Assembly: GCF_037153985.1 (NCBI RefSeq)
Contig: NZ_JBBAYI010000001.1
Location: forward strand, 558,001 to 622,000
Source of the DNA: Emticicia sp037153985
GTDB taxonomy: Bacteria > Bacteroidota > Bacteroidia > Cytophagales > Spirosomataceae
Direction: 5' to 3'
DNA: 64,000 nt
Shown here: in pieces, positions 1-10,600 of the stretch
How the letters are laid out: each line of letters starts with the position of its first letter
How positions within the stretch are numbered: the stretch's first letter is position 1
The notes under the pieces: generated by a model
The model's input: the letters and a program-made list of their open reading frames with translations, nothing else
What the model was told of the DNA's origin: nothing
Databases searched by the model: none
Program-made: the position numbers and the translations under genes

Positions 1-1
1 G

Positions 2-169
2 GGAACACAATTAACTGCTTACTGGTATGACCCCCGAAATGGAAAAGTAGAAGAAATAGGGAAAATAAACAATAATGGTACTCATAAATTTAATCCTCCA
101 CGCTCGGGCTATGGACAAGACTGGGTTCTTGTTCTTGACGATGCTTCAAAGAATTTTCCAAAGCCATAA
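2..169 (+). CDS. C-terminal end of a DUF4038/collagen-binding-domain glycoside hydrolase (partial)
   Basis: Only the last 55 codons are inside the window; the frame is open from base 2 to a TAA at 167-169. The peptide contains a WYDPRNGK segment, a PPRSG turn and ends near DWVLVLDDASK. That pattern (WY(N/D)PR.G ... F.PP ... DWVLVLD) is typical of the 'putative collagen-binding domain of a collagenase' module that closes DUF4038 apiosidase-like glycoside hydrolases of Bacteroidota. The role would be exported or periplasmic plant-polysaccharide side-chain cleavage, but the catalytic barrel lies upstream and cannot be seen, so the enzyme activity is inference. A strong terminator follows 11 bases after the stop. 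Confidence 0.6.
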   Translation, partial: GTQLTAYWYDPRNGKVEEIGKINNNGTHKFNPPRSGYGQDWVLVLDDASKNFPKP

Positions 170-180
170 GCTACTTCCAT

Positions 181-210
181 AAAAAAATCCCGTGTTTCCA
201 CGGGATTTTT
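181..210. terminator. Bidirectional intrinsic terminator
   Basis: A 10-bp perfect stem (185-194 with 199-208, loop TTTC) is flanked by an A-run on the left and a T-run on the right, so it can stop transcription from both sides. It sits between the converging glycoside hydrolase tail and the aconitase gene. Confidence 0.85.
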
Positions 211-240
211 CATTTATCAATCAATCGTTTGATTCTATTT

Positions 241-2505
241 TTATACTTCAGCCGCAATCAGATTCAACGCCGAACCAGCTTTAAACCAGCCAATCTGGCT
301 TGTATTATAAGTATGGTTCAATTTGATTTCATCTTTCGAGCCATCTGCGTGGTGCGCTACCAATGTTAATGGTACTCCTTCCGCAAAGGTAGTTAAGCCT
401 AAAATATCGAAAGTATCGTTTTCCTGAATTTTATCATAATCGGCAGGGTCAGCAAACGTTAATGCCAACATACCTTGTTTTTTCAGGTTGGTTTCGTGGA
501 TACGAGCAAACGAACGAACAACAATGGCACGAACACCTAAATGACGTGGCTCCATAGCTGCGTGCTCACGTGATGAACCCTCACCATAGTTTTCGTCACC
601 TACCACTATACTTCCGATTCCGGCAGCTTTGTAAGCACGTTGCACGGCTGGTACTTCGCCATATTCGCCAGTAATTTGGTTTTTAACTTTGTTGGCAGTA
701 CCATTAGCAAAGTTAATTGCACCAATTAAAAGGTTGTTTGAGATATTATCAAGGTGTCCGCGATATTTTAACCACGGGCCAGCCATCGAGATATGGTCGG
801 TTGTACATTTACCTTTTGCTTTAATCAACAATTTCAAGCCGGTAAGGTCTGTTCCCTCCCATGCCTTGAATGGCTCAAGCAATTGTAAGCGGTCCGATTT
901 AGGACTCACCGCCACTTTTACCTTGCTACCATCTTTTTTAGGTTTTTGATAACCAGCATCTTTTACATCGAAGCCAAGTGGAGGTAACTCAACACCCTGA
1001 GGTGGGTCTAGTTTTACCTGTTCGCCTTTTTCGTTAGTAATAGTATCTTTTGCAGGGTTAAATGTAAGGCTACCGGCAATGGCAAATGCAGTTACGATTT
1101 CAGGCGATGCCACAAATGCGTGTGTATTAGGGTTACCATCGGCACGTTTAGCAAAGTTTCTGTTAAACGAAGTAATGATTGAGTTTTTCTCCCCTTTTTC
1201 GGCACCATGTCTGGCCCATTGCCCAATACAAGGCCCACAGGCATTGGCAAGTACTACACCCCCTATCGAACTGAAAGTATTCAGAATACCATCTCTTTCG
1301 GCTGTATAACGTACTTGTTCAGACCCCGGAGTAATTGTAAACTCCGATTTTGCTACAATATGTTTAGCAGCGGCCTGTGCAGCAACAGAAGCCGCGCGTG
1401 TCATGTCTTCGTAAGATGAGTTAGTACATGAACCAATCAGACCTACATCAAGTTTTTCTGGCCATTTGTTTTTCTTTACAGCTTTGGCAAATTTAGAAAG
1501 CGGCCATGCCAAATCTGGAGTGAATGGTCCATTGATACGTGGCTCAAGTCTTGAAAGGTTAATTTCAATAACTTGGTCGTAGTATTGTTCAGGGTTATCG
1601 ATACACTCTTGGTCAGGGCGAAGCAAATCTTTGATACCATTAGCCAAAGAAGCTACTTTGGCACGGCCAGTTGCTTTAAGGTAAGCCGCCATTTTACGGT
1701 CATAACCAAACAATGAGGTAGTAGCACCAATTTCGGCACCCATATTACAGATGGTACCTTTACCGGTAGCCGAAAGGCTATCTGCACCTTTACCAATATA
1801 TTCAACAATGTATCCGGTTCCTCCTTTTACTGTCAGGCGGCCTGCTACTTCCAGAATAACATCTTTTGCAGAAGCCCATCCTTTTAATTTACCTGATAGT
1901 TTTACACCAATAAGTTTAGGCATTTTCAGTTCCCATGCAAGGCCCGACATTACGTCGCAAGCATCAGCACCACCTACACCAATCGCCACCATACCTAAAC
2001 CACCTGCATTAGGTGTGTGTGAGTCAGTACCTATCATCATTCCACCCGGAAAAGCATAGTTTTCAATAACTACTTGGTGAATAATACCCGCTCCTGCTTT
2101 CCAGAAACCTATACCGTATTTATTAGATACTGATGAAAGGAAATCGTAAACTTCTTTATTTTTTTCGTTAGCAACTTTCAAATCTTCAGCAGCACCTACC
2201 TTTGCCTGAATCAAGTGGTCACAATGAACAGTAGAAGGAACAGCAACTTTTGGACGGCCGGTAGTCATGAATTGTAACAATGCCATCTGCGCGGTTGCAT
2301 CTTGCATAGCAACGCGGTCAGGGGCAAAATCAACATAGTCCACTCCTCTACCATACGTTTTTGCAGGAACACCTTCCCACAAATGAGAATAAAGTATTTT
2401 TTCCGCCAAAGTCAGAGGTCTGCCTACTAATTTGCGAGCGGCCTCTACTCTTTCGGGCATTCGAGCGTAAACGCTCTTAATCATATCTAAATCAAAAACT
2501 GCCAT
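241..2505 (-). CDS. acn: Aconitate hydratase
   Basis: Interconverts citrate and isocitrate in the TCA cycle, in the cytoplasm, using a [4Fe-4S] cluster. The 754-residue protein is the length of mitochondrial-type aconitases. The three cluster cysteines are visible: Cys360 in GSCTNSSYEDM, and Cys423 and Cys426 in NACGPCIGQW. Substrate-binding segments VPSTVHCDHLIQA and IGTDSHTPNAGG lie in the N-terminal half. The swivel domain carries GDENYGEGSSREHAA, with the catalytic serine region near the C terminus. The ATG at 2505 begins MAVFDLDMIKSVY, as expected for the family. It is transcribed alone, divergently from topA, and ends at the shared terminator at 181-210. Confidence 0.96.
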   Translation of the reverse strand: MAVFDLDMIKSVYARMPERVEAARKLVGRPLTLAEKILYSHLWEGVPAKTYGRGVDYVDFAPDRVAMQDATAQMALLQFMTTGRPKVAVPSTVHCDHLIQAKVGAAEDLKVANEKNKEVYDFLSSVSNKYGIGFWKAGAGIIHQVVIENYAFPGGMMIGTDSHTPNAGGLGMVAIGVGGADACDVMSGLAWELKMPKLIGVKLSGKLKGWASAKDVILEVAGRLTVKGGTGYIVEYIGKGADSLSATGKGTICNMGAEIGATTSLFGYDRKMAAYLKATGRAKVASLANGIKDLLRPDQECIDNPEQYYDQVIEINLSRLEPRINGPFTPDLAWPLSKFAKAVKKNKWPEKLDVGLIGSCTNSSYEDMTRAASVAAQAAAKHIVAKSEFTITPGSEQVRYTAERDGILNTFSSIGGVVLANACGPCIGQWARHGAEKGEKNSIITSFNRNFAKRADGNPNTHAFVASPEIVTAFAIAGSLTFNPAKDTITNEKGEQVKLDPPQGVELPPLGFDVKDAGYQKPKKDGSKVKVAVSPKSDRLQLLEPFKAWEGTDLTGLKLLIKAKGKCTTDHISMAGPWLKYRGHLDNISNNLLIGAINFANGTANKVKNQITGEYGEVPAVQRAYKAAGIGSIVVGDENYGEGSSREHAAMEPRHLGVRAIVVRSFARIHETNLKKQGMLALTFADPADYDKIQENDTFDILGLTTFAEGVPLTLVAHHADGSKDEIKLNHTYNTSQIGWFKAGSALNLIAAEV

Positions 2506-2811
2506 TTGTTAAAGAAAATTTTAAATGTTAAAAACTCAAATCCGGATTGATAGATGAAGGATTGCGCCAAAATTACAAAACATCGTCAAATTTTGAATAG
2601 TAATTTTTCAAATATTGCGAAAAATAAGCATTAAATTACGTATAAACATGATTTTCATGAAATATACCCCTGATGAAATAACTCAAAAACGGTGCATTTT
2701 TGTTCAAATATTTTCGTTTTCATATTTTTTTAATAATTTTTCTAAAACTTTTGTGCAGTCTTTTGCATTATTATCTTAATATCGCACAAAAATTCAAATA
2801 AAGGCCAAAGA
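2506..2811. other. Divergent intergenic region between acn and topA
   Basis: 306 bases without a gene, very A+T-rich toward topA. It must carry promoters for both divergent genes. I find no confident TTG-N20-TAnnTTTG match on either strand and no strong hairpin. Confidence 0.5.
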
Positions 2812-5280
2812 ATGTCGAAGAACTTAGTTATAGTTGAGTCACCAGCAAAAGCAAAAACCATTGAAGGGTATCTTGGGAAAGATTTTACAGTTAAATCTAG
2901 TTTTGGACATATAAGAGACCTACCTGACAAGGAACTGGGAATTGATATTAATAAAAATTTCACTCCTAAATATGCTGTTTCTTCTGACAAAACAAAAGTT
3001 ATTAACGAGCTTAAAAAACTTGCCAAAGAGTCGGAAACAGTATGGCTCGCTACTGACGACGACCGTGAGGGAGAAGCCATCTCATGGCATCTGAAAGAAT
3101 CATTAGGGCTGAAAGATTCGACCCCGCGTATTGTTTTCAGAGAAATCACAAAAAAGGCCATTACTACTGCTATTCAGAATCCACGTACGATTGACATGGA
3201 CCTTGTGAATGCTCAACAGGCCCGCCGGATTCTTGACCGTCTGGTTGGTTTTGAGCTTTCGCCAGTACTTTGGCAAAAAATCAGAACCGGTGAGCGCACT
3301 AATTTATCGGCAGGGCGGGTACAATCGGTAGCAGTGAGGCTCATTGTTGAGCGAGAAAGAGAAATTGATGGGCACAACTCAAAATCATCGTTTAAAGTAG
3401 TAGCACAGTTTCTGGTTGATAAAGGTAAAATACTTAATGCCGAACTCCCTAAAAATTTTGAAACCGAACAACAGGCAAAAACATTTTTAGAGAAATGTCG
3501 TGGAGCTATTTTTACCATCAAAAATCTGGAAGTAAAACCTGCCAAAAAATCGCCGGCAGCCCCTTTTACTACTTCAACTTTGCAACAGGAAGCCTCAAGA
3601 AAATTAGGTTTTTCGGTATTACAAACCATGACTGTTGCGCAGAAATTATACGAATCGGGTAAGATTTCTTATATGCGTACCGACTCAACCAATCTTTCAG
3701 GAGAAGCCATCGAAAAGGCAAAAATCCAGATTGAAAACGCTTATGGAGAAAAATATGTAAAAGTCAGACAGTATAAAACCAAAAGTGAGTCGGCACAAGA
3801 AGCACACGAAGCTATCAGACCTACCGATTTTAGCGTTGAAAAGATAGATGGCGACAGAAGCGAACAACGTCTTTATGAGTTAATCTGGAAACGTTCAATA
3901 GCATCACAGATGGCTGATGCAGAACTCGAAAGAACCATTGCCACAATTGGGATTTCGAGCACACCCGAAGAATTAATAGCTACCGGAGAAGTAATTAAGT
4001 TTGACGGTTTCCTGAAAGTATATCTTGAGTCGAACGACGATGAGGACGAAGAAAACAAAGGTATGCTTCCACCACTTGCAATCGGGCAGGAACTGAACCT
4101 GTCTGAAATGAAAGCTACCGAACGCTTTACCAAACCAGCCCCACGTTACACCGAGGCAAGTCTGGTAAAAAAACTGGAAGAAATGGGCATTGGCCGTCCT
4201 TCTACGTATGCGCCAACAATTTCTACCATTATTAAAAGAAATTATGTTGTAAAAGAAGACCGCCCGGGTAAGGAAAGAAATTTCAAGGAGTTTTCATTGA
4301 AAGGTGATATTATCTCCGAGAAAATAGGTAAAGAAACCTACGGTACTGAAAAAGCCAAGTTATTTCCGACCAATATTGGTATGGTTGTAAACGATTTTCT
4401 GGTAGAGAACTTCGACGACATTATCGATTATAGTTTCACAGCCAATGTTGAAAAAGATTTTGATAAAGTAGCAGACGGCAAAGTAGAATGGCAAAAAATG
4501 ATTGCCGATTTTTACAAGGATTTCCATAAAAAAGTGGAACAAGCCGACGGTGTAAAAGCAACTAAAGGTGCCCGTGAGCTTGGAATTGACCCAAAAACTG
4601 GTAAAAAGGTTTCGGTAAAAATTGGCAAGTTTGGCCCTTATGTTCAGATTGGGGAAATCAATGACGAAGAGAAACCTGTTTTTGCCAGTCTGATGAAAAA
4701 TCAACTGGTTGATACCATCACGTTAGAAGATGCACTGGCTTTATTTGATATGCCTAAACTACCGCGCGAAGTTGGCTTTTATGAAGATAAACCCCTGTTA
4801 GTTGCGGCTGGTAAGTTCGGGCCATATATCAAACATGACGAAAAGTTCTATAATCTCGACAAAGCCGATGATCCATATCTGATAACTGCAGAGCGAGCCA
4901 TTGAAGTAATTGAAGCTAAACGCAATAGTGGCGATTTGTCACAACCAAAAGACTTGGGTATTTTTGAAGGTCTGGCTGTTAATATCGGGAAAGGTCGTTT
5001 TGGCTTTTACGTAAAACACGGCGACAAATATTACAATATCGATAAAGGCACTAACGCAGCTGAGGTAAACTTTGACAAAGCCGTAGAAATTATTAAGGCT
5101 AAAAAAGCCGCTGAAAGCAATAAAATTATCAGAGAGTTTCCTGAGAACCCGACTGTTCAGGTTTTAAACGGGCAATACGGGCCATATATTAAGGTGGGCA
5201 AACGCAATGTTAAAATACCTAAGGGCACCGACCCCGCTACTTTAACATTAGAAGATTGCCTGAAACTAGCCAATGGGTAA
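2812..5280 (+). CDS. topA: DNA topoisomerase I (type IA)
   Basis: Relaxes negatively supercoiled DNA by cutting one strand through a 5'-phosphotyrosine. The N-terminal Toprim domain starts at VIVESPAKAKTIEGYLG and carries the acidic ATDDDREGEAISWH motif. The active-site tyrosine is Tyr287 in SYMRTDSTNLS. The last 250 residues have no zinc-finger cysteine pairs. Instead they hold repeats of the GKFGPY(V/I) type (for example IGKFGPYVQIG, AGKFGPYIKHD, KGRFGFYVKHG, NGQYGPYIKVG), the C-terminal repeat architecture common in Bacteroidota. At 822 residues it is full length. The sirtuin gene starts 19 bases downstream, so the two are probably co-transcribed. Confidence 0.97.
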   Translation: MSKNLVIVESPAKAKTIEGYLGKDFTVKSSFGHIRDLPDKELGIDINKNFTPKYAVSSDKTKVINELKKLAKESETVWLATDDDREGEAISWHLKESLGLKDSTPRIVFREITKKAITTAIQNPRTIDMDLVNAQQARRILDRLVGFELSPVLWQKIRTGERTNLSAGRVQSVAVRLIVEREREIDGHNSKSSFKVVAQFLVDKGKILNAELPKNFETEQQAKTFLEKCRGAIFTIKNLEVKPAKKSPAAPFTTSTLQQEASRKLGFSVLQTMTVAQKLYESGKISYMRTDSTNLSGEAIEKAKIQIENAYGEKYVKVRQYKTKSESAQEAHEAIRPTDFSVEKIDGDRSEQRLYELIWKRSIASQMADAELERTIATIGISSTPEELIATGEVIKFDGFLKVYLESNDDEDEENKGMLPPLAIGQELNLSEMKATERFTKPAPRYTEASLVKKLEEMGIGRPSTYAPTISTIIKRNYVVKEDRPGKERNFKEFSLKGDIISEKIGKETYGTEKAKLFPTNIGMVVNDFLVENFDDIIDYSFTANVEKDFDKVADGKVEWQKMIADFYKDFHKKVEQADGVKATKGARELGIDPKTGKKVSVKIGKFGPYVQIGEINDEEKPVFASLMKNQLVDTITLEDALALFDMPKLPREVGFYEDKPLLVAAGKFGPYIKHDEKFYNLDKADDPYLITAERAIEVIEAKRNSGDLSQPKDLGIFEGLAVNIGKGRFGFYVKHGDKYYNIDKGTNAAEVNFDKAVEIIKAKKAAESNKIIREFPENPTVQVLNGQYGPYIKVGKRNVKIPKGTDPATLTLEDCLKLANG

Positions 5281-5299
5281 ACCCTGAAATACTATTTCT

Positions 5300-5995
5300 A
5301 TGAAAAAACTGGTTGTATTAACAGGTGCTGGTATTAGTGCAGAAAGTGGCCTGAAAACTTTCAGGGATAGCGACGGCCTATGGGAAAACCATAAGATAGA
5401 AGATGTTGCTACACCTGAGGGTTGGCACAAAAATCCTGAACTGGTTTTACAGTTTTATAATGAACGCCGTGCAAAAGCTTTTGAAGCTCAACCTAATGCA
5501 GGGCATCAGGCTTTAGCCGAACTTGAAAAGTATTTCGATGTAAATATTATTACCCAGAATGTCGATAACCTGCATGAAAAAGCAGGTTCTACGCAGGTAT
5601 TGCATTTACATGGCGAATTAAGTAAAGTAAGGAGTATTAAAAATGAAAAATTAATTAAAGATATTGGTGGTGATGCTATTTACTGGGGCGATTTAGGAGA
5701 AGATGGACATCAGCTTCGGCCACACATTGTCTGGTTTGGCGAAATGGTACCCATGATTGAGCCCGCAGCCAAAATAGCTGCTGATGCAGATGTTTTTGTG
5801 GTTGTAGGCACTTCATTACAGGTATACCCTGCTGCCGGATTGATTCACTATGTAGGCTCACATGCAGCTAAATTTCTTGTTGACCCTTATATTCCTGAAG
5901 CCTCTTCTAATCATAATAATATTAGCTTTATAACCGAAACCGCCACGGTTGGTGTACCACAGTTGGCTCAATTGCTCATTCGGGAGTACGCATAA
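5300..5995 (+). CDS. Sirtuin-family NAD-dependent protein deacylase without zinc cysteines
   Basis: Removes acyl groups from lysine using NAD+. The Rossmann motif GAGISAESGLKTFR, the TQNVDNLHEKAG segment and catalytic His104 in HLHGEL are all present, as is RPHIVWFGE. Tyr53 and Arg56 (FYNERR) match the Tyr-x-x-Arg pair that in CobB/SIRT5-type enzymes binds negatively charged acyl groups, so desuccinylase-like activity is plausible. The protein contains no cysteine at all, so the usual four-cysteine zinc module after HGEL is lost; the segment is replaced by a lysine-rich stretch. Length (231 residues) is otherwise normal. It lies between topA and a serine hydrolase with short gaps, which gives no functional hint. 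Confidence 0.9.
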   Translation: MKKLVVLTGAGISAESGLKTFRDSDGLWENHKIEDVATPEGWHKNPELVLQFYNERRAKAFEAQPNAGHQALAELEKYFDVNIITQNVDNLHEKAGSTQVLHLHGELSKVRSIKNEKLIKDIGGDAIYWGDLGEDGHQLRPHIVWFGEMVPMIEPAAKIAADADVFVVVGTSLQVYPAAGLIHYVGSHAAKFLVDPYIPEASSNHNNISFITETATVGVPQLAQLLIREYA

Positions 5996-6031
5996 CAGGG
6001 TTATAGGTCTGTTTACAATCAAAATAGCTTT

Positions 6032-7129
6032 ATGAAAAAAACCATTATTTTTCTGTTAATGGCTCATCTTTCGTTTGCACAGGGTTTAACCCAGAAACTC
6101 GACTCTCTGTTTAGAGCAAATATCAGCCCTGACAATGCAGGTGCAGCCTTGTTACTCATCAAAGACGGAAAAACTATTTATAAAAAAGGGTTCGGGCTAG
6201 CTAATATTGAAACCAAAACATCTGTTACGGCTTCAACTAATTTCAGAATGGCCTCTGTTTCAAAACAATTTACAGCAGCTTGTATTATCTTGCTCGAGAA
6301 TCGTAAGTTATTGAGTTATGAAGACAACCTCCTAAAGTTTTTTCCTGATTTTAATAAACAAGTTGGTTCAGTTATTCAAATCAAACATTTGCTAACACAT
6401 ACATCAGGCATCAAAGATTATGAAGAACTAATTTCAGATAATCAGAAAGAGCAAATTTCAGATGCGGATGTTCTGGAATTACTGAAACCACAAGAGCAAA
6501 CATATTTTGCGGTTGGTAGCCAGTTTCGTTACAGTAACTCAGGATTTTGTTTATTAGAACAAATTGTAGAAAAGGTTTCAGGGCAAAGTTTTTCGGCCTT
6601 CATCAAAGCAAATATATTTGAGCCACTGCGTATGAAAAACACCCTTATCTATGAAACAGGAAAACCCATAAAAAACAGAGCTATGGGCTATGCCAGAAAC
6701 AAAGAAGGGCAACTTGTTTTTTCGGACCAGAGTATTACTAGTGCTACCAAAGGCGATGGCTGTGTTTATACATCGCTGGATGACTATCAGAAGTGGTATC
6801 AGGCCATACTTACACACCAATTGTTTAATCTCGACTTTGAGCTTAAAAAAATTAATAAGCCAATTGCAGGTACAAAGGGTATTAACTATGCCTTAGGATG
6901 GTTTAATGGCTATGACAACACCTCTCATATTGAACTGTACCATACTGGTAGCACGTGCGGTTTTAGTAACGTGGTAAACATGGCGCCGCACCAAAAATTC
7001 TTATTGGTATATTTTTCAAATATTGCTGATAACCATGCACTCGAAAAGCCCGTCAGAGAGTTGTTAAAAGAAGTAAAAATCGACGATTCGGCAGTAGATT
7101 TTGAAAAAGCCCTGAGCCTTACCAACTAA
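6032..7129 (+). CDS. Secreted serine hydrolase, beta-lactamase/DD-peptidase (class C) family
   Basis: A penicillin-binding-protein-like hydrolase of the PF00144 type, probably periplasmic. A Sec signal peptide (residues 1 to about 16, ending SFAQG) precedes the domain. Catalytic motifs are visible: Ser75-x-x-Lys78 (SVSK), Tyr167-Ser-Asn169 (YSN) and His304-Thr-Gly306 (HTG in place of KTG). The 365-residue length fits a single catalytic domain. Substrate is not predictable: members act as DD-carboxypeptidases, esterases, aminopeptidases or beta-lactamases. It starts 36 bases after the sirtuin gene and ends at a good terminator, so it may be the last gene of a topA-sirtuin-hydrolase unit. Confidence 0.9.
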   Translation: MKKTIIFLLMAHLSFAQGLTQKLDSLFRANISPDNAGAALLLIKDGKTIYKKGFGLANIETKTSVTASTNFRMASVSKQFTAACIILLENRKLLSYEDNLLKFFPDFNKQVGSVIQIKHLLTHTSGIKDYEELISDNQKEQISDADVLELLKPQEQTYFAVGSQFRYSNSGFCLLEQIVEKVSGQSFSAFIKANIFEPLRMKNTLIYETGKPIKNRAMGYARNKEGQLVFSDQSITSATKGDGCVYTSLDDYQKWYQAILTHQLFNLDFELKKINKPIAGTKGINYALGWFNGYDNTSHIELYHTGSTCGFSNVVNMAPHQKFLLVYFSNIADNHALEKPVRELLKEVKIDDSAVDFEKALSLTN

Positions 7130-7151
7130 ACATAGCAAAGCTAAATTTCAT

Positions 7152-7188
7152 AAAAAAGCCTGACTATGCGTGCATAATCAGGCTTTTT
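7152..7188. terminator. Bidirectional intrinsic terminator
   Basis: Arms AAAAAGCCTGA and TCAGGCTTTTT (7153-7163 with 7178-7188) pair perfectly, with A-run and T-run on either side. It separates the converging serine hydrolase and trxA genes. Confidence 0.88.
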
Positions 7189-7207
7189 AAATTCGTATTG
7201 ATATATA

Positions 7208-7534
7208 TTAGTTCAATTGCGCTTCTAATTTTGAAGTAAGCACGTGTTTTGGAACTGCGCCAACAATTTTATCAACTAACTGACCATTTTTGAAAATCAT
7301 TAGCGTAGGAATTGAACGAATACCGAAGTTCATAGGAACCTGTGCATTTGCGTCAACATCCATTTTGCCAATAATTGCTTTACCTTCATAATCATTAGCC
7401 ATTTCTTCAACTAATGGGCCTATCATTTTACAAGGTCCACACCATTCTGCCCAAAAATCTACTAATACGGGTTTGTCAGACATAATCAGTTCTGCAAAGT
7501 TTGCGTCCGTGACTTTAATTGCTTTATGATCCAT
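7208..7534 (-). CDS. trxA: Thioredoxin
   Basis: Cytoplasmic dithiol-disulfide oxidoreductase that reduces protein disulfides. The active site is Cys32-Gly-Pro-Cys35 within FWAEWCGPCKM, and the cis-proline segment is SIPTLMIFKNG. The 108-residue protein has no signal peptide and is the standard length for TrxA. It lies 104 bases downstream of dnaE on the same strand and ends at the terminator at 7152-7188, so a dnaE-trxA transcript is possible, though an own promoter in the A+T-rich gap cannot be excluded. Confidence 0.96.
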   Translation of the reverse strand: MDHKAIKVTDANFAELIMSDKPVLVDFWAEWCGPCKMIGPLVEEMANDYEGKAIIGKMDVDANAQVPMNFGIRSIPTLMIFKNGQLVDKIVGAVPKHVLTSKLEAQLN

Positions 7535-7638
7535 TTTATAATGATTTAGTACCTTTTTTTCTCTTTTGGAATTAAGGTTTTTTTGTTATTATTTTGTTTG
7601 TTACATGACTAACAAAACAGTATTTAAGAAAAGTTCCA

Positions 7639-10600
7639 TCAAGCAAAAACAACATTTTCGTCTCCTACTAATTGCTTTAGTTCTTTAACAAAATCGTTCG
7701 TTGAAGCCACTTTTGCTTTCCTTGAAAGCAGCAAAACATCAAGCCTTTCTTCTGCATCATGTACCGATAACTTAAAATCGAATGTACCCGGGTAGCGGGT
7801 TGCAGTTGTATTAATTTCTTCAATTAACTGGGCATTTATCTGCTGCAAACCTATAATAATTTTCACTTCTTTAAACATTTTGTTGCGCAGTTCGCTCAGC
7901 AATTCCATTCCAAGAGGTTTAAAGTCCCATTCACCCTCACGGCCCCATCTGGTTTGAACTTTACCACGAATAAACAAAAATAGCCCTATATTCAGAAATT
8001 TCGAGAAATTAACATAATCTTGCCCGAAAAGCATCATTTCCATGCTTGAGTTATAGTCCTCAATTTTCAGAATACCGAATGGATTTCCGTTCTTCGACTG
8101 CTTGTGTTGCACCATCGACACCACTCCACCGATATTTATTTCTTTGTTCTGGTTATGCGGCTCAAAAATCTGGTCGAGCGGTACGCACCGTTTCATTTCT
8201 AACGAAAACTCATCAAGCGGGTGGCCCGATATGTAAAACCCTACTACTTCTTTTTCAAATTTAAGTTTCTGAATATCACCCCATTGCTCGGTATGATTCA
8301 CTTTTGGCTTGGCAATATCAAAGCCACTCCCTCCTAGAGAGCCAAACAAGGAATTCTGCCCTGCCGACGCATTTTCGTGGTGTTTGTTGGCATATCTGAT
8401 AAGTTTCTCAATCAATGTGCTTCCGTCGCTATCATCAAAATATTGCGCTCTATGCAAATCTGGAAAGCAATCGAAAGCTCCGGCATAGGCAAACGACTCA
8501 AGCGTTTTTTTGTTTACCGTACGAAGGTTCACTCTGGTAATAAAGTCGAAAATATCTTTGAAAGGCCCATTTTTATCACGTTCTTCAATTACGGCATCAA
8601 CGGCTGCATCGCCAGAGCCTTTAATTCCACCCATACCAAAACGGATTTCGCCTTTTTTGTTTACACTAAATTGCTTCTGCGACTCGTTCACATCTGGCCC
8701 CAATACAGGTAAACCAATAGCCTTACATTCTTCCATGAAGAATGTAATTTTATCGATATTGCCTAATTGAGAGGTCAAGACGGCCGCCATATATTCGGAT
8801 GGATAATGAGCCTTTAAATAGGCTGTCTGATAAGCCACAAAGGCGTAGCAGGTAGAATGTGACTTATTGAAAGCGTACGAAGCAAAGGCTTCCCAGTCTG
8901 TCCAGATTTTTTCAAGGGTTTTCTCAGGATGCCCTTTTGCCTTTGCACCTTCCAAAAATTGGGGCTTTAGTTTATCAAGCGTTTTACGGTCTTTTTTCCC
9001 CATAGCTTTTCGCAAAACGTCGGCATCACCCTTTGAAAAACCTGCCAGTTTCTGCGAAAGAAGCATTACCTGCTCCTGATACACCGTAATGCCGTAGGTT
9101 TCTCCCAGATATTCCTCCATATCGGGCAAGTCGTAGGTTACTTCTTCACGGCCATGCTTCCGGTTAATAAAGTTAGGGATGTATGCAATCGGCCCCGGAC
9201 GGTACAGGGCATTCATAGCAATTAAATCATCGAGACGGTCGGGTTTGAGGTCTTTCATGTACTTCTTCATGCCGTCAGACTCGAACTGGAACACAGCATT
9301 GGTTTCGCCCCTTTGAAACAACTCATAAGTTTTTGTATCATCGAGCGGAATATTGTCGATGTCAATCTCTACCCCATGATTTTCTTTAACCATACGCAGA
9401 CAATCCTTGATGATAGTCAAGTTTCGCAGTCCCAAAAAGTCCATCTTGATTACCCCTGCATCTTCAATGATTTTTCCTTCATACTGTGTTATCAGCAGTT
9501 CAGAATCTTTTGAGGTAGAAACAGGAAGAATGTTGTACAGGTCTTCAGGGGCGATAATGATACCCGCCGCATGAATACCTGTATTTCGGACTGTACCTTC
9601 GAGTTTTTCAGCTTGTTGTAAAACCTTCGCTGTCAGGTCGGTGCCATTATACATAGCACGTACTTTTTTCACATTCTCGATTTCGTCGGGCTGCAAACCA
9701 ATTTCAGACAAACTCTTTGGCCCATCTAACGGATAATGAATCAGCTTTTCAAAATCAATTCCATAAGTGGGTTTATCAGGAATGAGTTTCGCAATGTAGT
9801 TAGCATCTGCCAGAGGTAGTTCCATGACACGAGCCACGTCTTTTATCGACGATTTGGTGGCCATAGTACCATAGGTGATAATCTGCGCTACCTGATTCTT
9901 TGTATATTTTTTTACCACATAATCAATTACTTTCTGTCGACCTTCATCATCAAAATCCGTATCAATATCGGGCATCGACTTACGGTCAGGATTCAGAAAA
10001 CGCTCAAATAGCAGGTTGTATTTAATAGGGTCGATGTTTGTAATACCTATACAATAAGCCACTGCACTCCCTGCCGCACTACCACGGCCAGGGCCAATCA
10101 TGACACCTAAGTCGCGGCCTGCTTTGATGAAGTCCGATACAATAAGGAAATATCCGGCAAACCCCATTGATTTGATGGTAAACAACTCAAAATCAAGCCG
10201 TTCTTGTGTTTCCACCGATATTTCACCATAACGCTGTTTTGCCCCTTCGTAAGTAAGGTGTTTCAGGTACTCCCACTGATTCATTACATCGTCGGAGTGT
10301 ATCCTGAACGCCTCAGGAATCGGGAAATTCGGAAGCATAATGTCACGCTTGAGCTTCAGTGTTTCTACCTTATCAACGATTTCATTTGTGTTGTCAATAG
10401 ACGCAGGCAAGTCGCTAAAAAGCGTACTCATTTCCTGTGTAGTTTTGAAATAAAACTGGTCGTTATAAAATGCAAAACGTGTATCTCTCGAAACGGAATC
10501 ATCGTCATTAAACTCTTTGGCCGATGGGGTCGATAGTTTTTCGTTGGTATTTACACATAACAGAATATCATGGGCTACCCAGTCTTGCTGGTCAACATAA

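Noticed and set aside
2742..3161. A 139-codon minus-strand frame overlapping the start of topA
   Set aside because: It is antisense to the strongly conserved Toprim domain and has no recognisable sequence.
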